This document shows, one piece after another, positions 5,001 to 5,861 of a stretch of 5,861 bases of DNA. The notes beneath the pieces are model-generated. The model was not told the DNA's origin. It did no database searches and worked only from the letters and a program-made list of their open reading frames with translations. How positions within the stretch are numbered: position 1 is the first letter of the stretch; every line of letters begins with the position of its first letter. Position numbers and translations under genes: made by a program. Origin of the DNA: UBA1543 sp964596375 (GTDB lineage Bacteria > Pseudomonadota > Zetaproteobacteria > Mariprofundales > Mariprofundaceae); contig CAZQTO010000127.1 of the NCBI GenBank assembly GCA_964596375.1, forward strand, positions 1 to 5,861, read 5' to 3'.

Positions 5001-5861
5001 TCCGCCCGTTGCCGACACCCGGTTTTTCCTGACGCTGCGTCTGACGCTGGCCTTTGCCTGTGGTGCGGCCATGCCCTTTGCCTACGCCCCATATGATCTG
5101 AAATGGCTGGCCATTCCTGCCTTGAGCGGCTGGATATTGTTGTTGCTGGTCGGTCGCCCGTGGATCACCGGCTTCGTCTTCGGTCTCGGCTGGTTTGGTC
5201 TCGGCGCCTGGTGGCTGGCGCCCACCCTGCACACCTTCGGGCCGCTGCCCTGGGTGTGGGCGGTGCTGGCCGTGGCTTGTGTCGGCGCGGCGCTCGCGGT
5301 CTTTCCTGGCCTGCTGGCGTGGAGCGCACATCGACTGGCCTCCGGCGACCGCGGCCGCATCTTGCTGCTGTTGCCGCTGCTGGCTGTCGGCGAGGAGTGG
5401 TTGCGCGGCCATCTGTTCACCGGACTGCCCTGGACGCCGCTGGGCAGCCTGTTGCTCGATACCCCGGCCATCGGTTGGGCGGCTGTGTTCGGCGTGTACG
5501 GTGCGACACTCATCCCCGTGGGCCTCGCCGTTGCGGTGGCAGCATTGCTTGCCGGCGTCGGTTCGAGAGTGGCGGTGACTGCACTTGTGGTGTTATTGCT
5601 GGCCGGTTTTTTCGCACCCCAGGCCCATCAGGCCGAAGGCCCGGCGCATCGGGTTGCGCTGGTGCAGGCGAATATTCCTCAACTGATGAAATGGGATGTC
5701 GATTTCCTCAACGACACCATGGCCCGTTATGCCCGCCTCAGTGCCGAAGCGGCGCAGCGGGCAGACATCATCATCTGGCCGGAAGCGGCAGTGCCGCTGT
5801 TTCTCGAACAGGCTCCCGAGTGGAAGCAGTGGTTGCTGCAGCAGATGCAGGGCTGGGATAA
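4984..5861 (+). CDS. lnt: Apolipoprotein N-acyltransferase (Lnt), 3' end cut by window
   Basis: An inner-membrane enzyme that adds the third acyl chain to the N-terminal cysteine of lipoproteins, using phospholipid as donor. The frame from ATG 4984 stays open to the window end (292 whole codons). Residues 13-212 are strongly hydrophobic, with several helices near 13-35, 42-58, 61-80, 87-115, 125-137, 163-190 and 195-211. Family signatures are GFVFGLGWFGLGAWW (63-77), EEWLRGHLFTGLPW (137-150) and LGSLL. The periplasmic nitrilase-like domain begins near 222: RVALVQANIPQLMKW (223-237), then IIIWPEAAVPLF (262-273), where E267 is the catalytic glutamate, the same number as in E. coli Lnt. The catalytic Lys and Cys would lie beyond the window. 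No clear ribosome binding site precedes the ATG, which lies within corC, so translational coupling is likely. The gene is the usual last member of this cluster. Other frames across this region show no family motif and are shadows. Confidence 0.95.
   Translation, partial: MQQFDNPPVADTRFFLTLRLTLAFACGAAMPFAYAPYDLKWLAIPALSGWILLLLVGRPWITGFVFGLGWFGLGAWWLAPTLHTFGPLPWVWAVLAVACVGAALAVFPGLLAWSAHRLASGDRGRILLLLPLLAVGEEWLRGHLFTGLPWTPLGSLLLDTPAIGWAAVFGVYGATLIPVGLAVAVAALLAGVGSRVAVTALVVLLLAGFFAPQAHQAEGPAHRVALVQANIPQLMKWDVDFLNDTMARYARLSAEAAQRADIIIWPEAAVPLFLEQAPEWKQWLLQQMQGWD

Noticed and set aside
3957..5072. 371-residue antisense open frame over ybeY/corC/lnt
   Set aside because: It is opposite three genes with firm family motifs. 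Its Gln/His/Ala/Arg-rich translation has no recognisable domain.
5103..5861. Plus-strand open frame of 252 residues at the right end
   Set aside because: The translation is Arg/Gly/Cys-rich without membrane or catalytic motifs; the overlapping frame from 4984 is a clear Lnt.

Overview
The window comes from a Gram-negative bacterium, most likely a member of the Pseudomonadota. It carries the conserved gene order miaB - phoH/ybeZ - ybeY - corC/ybeX - lnt, all on the plus strand, and lnt (apolipoprotein N-acyltransferase) implies an outer membrane with lipoproteins. The core genes are GC-rich. The sequence alone does not fix the genus or class.

Layout. (1) Bases 1-407 hold the 3' end of a GC-rich multi-pass membrane protein that resembles the DUF6629 family; its 5' end lies outside the window. 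(2) Bases 408 to about 1340 form a distinctly more AT-rich island (roughly 42-48% GC in the gene lines I counted by hand, and about one third in the spacer after it). The island holds one gene, a 232-residue HNH endonuclease with an SRA-like N-terminal half, preceded by a good sigma70-type promoter candidate. It reads as a laterally acquired, solitary modification-dependent (type IV-like) restriction gene sitting directly upstream of a housekeeping operon. (3) Bases 1191-1400 are non-coding, with three nested or imperfect inverted repeats, the last of them a GC-rich hairpin just before miaB. (4) Bases 1401-5861 are the housekeeping operon: miaB (tRNA methylthiotransferase), phoH/ybeZ (ATPase partner of YbeY), ybeY (rRNA maturation endoribonuclease), corC/ybeX (CBS-domain protein) and lnt, which is cut by the window end.

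The operon is tightly packed. miaB/phoH and ybeY/corC overlap by 8 bases through the same octamer ATGACTGA, and corC/lnt overlap by 17 bases. Only phoH-ybeY has a gap (28 bases), filled by a purine-rich repeat. The products link tRNA modification, ribosome/rRNA quality, a presumed Mg/Co-related function and lipoprotein maturation.

Two annotation points matter most. miaB almost certainly starts at a CTG codon (1401), because the first ATG (1437) would remove the first essential cluster-binding cysteine. The last reading frame, starting at 4984 and open to the window end, is the true lnt; longer-looking frames on either strand in that region are shadows. I did not find a multi-gene novel defence system; the most interesting accessory element is the solitary SRA-like/HNH gene.
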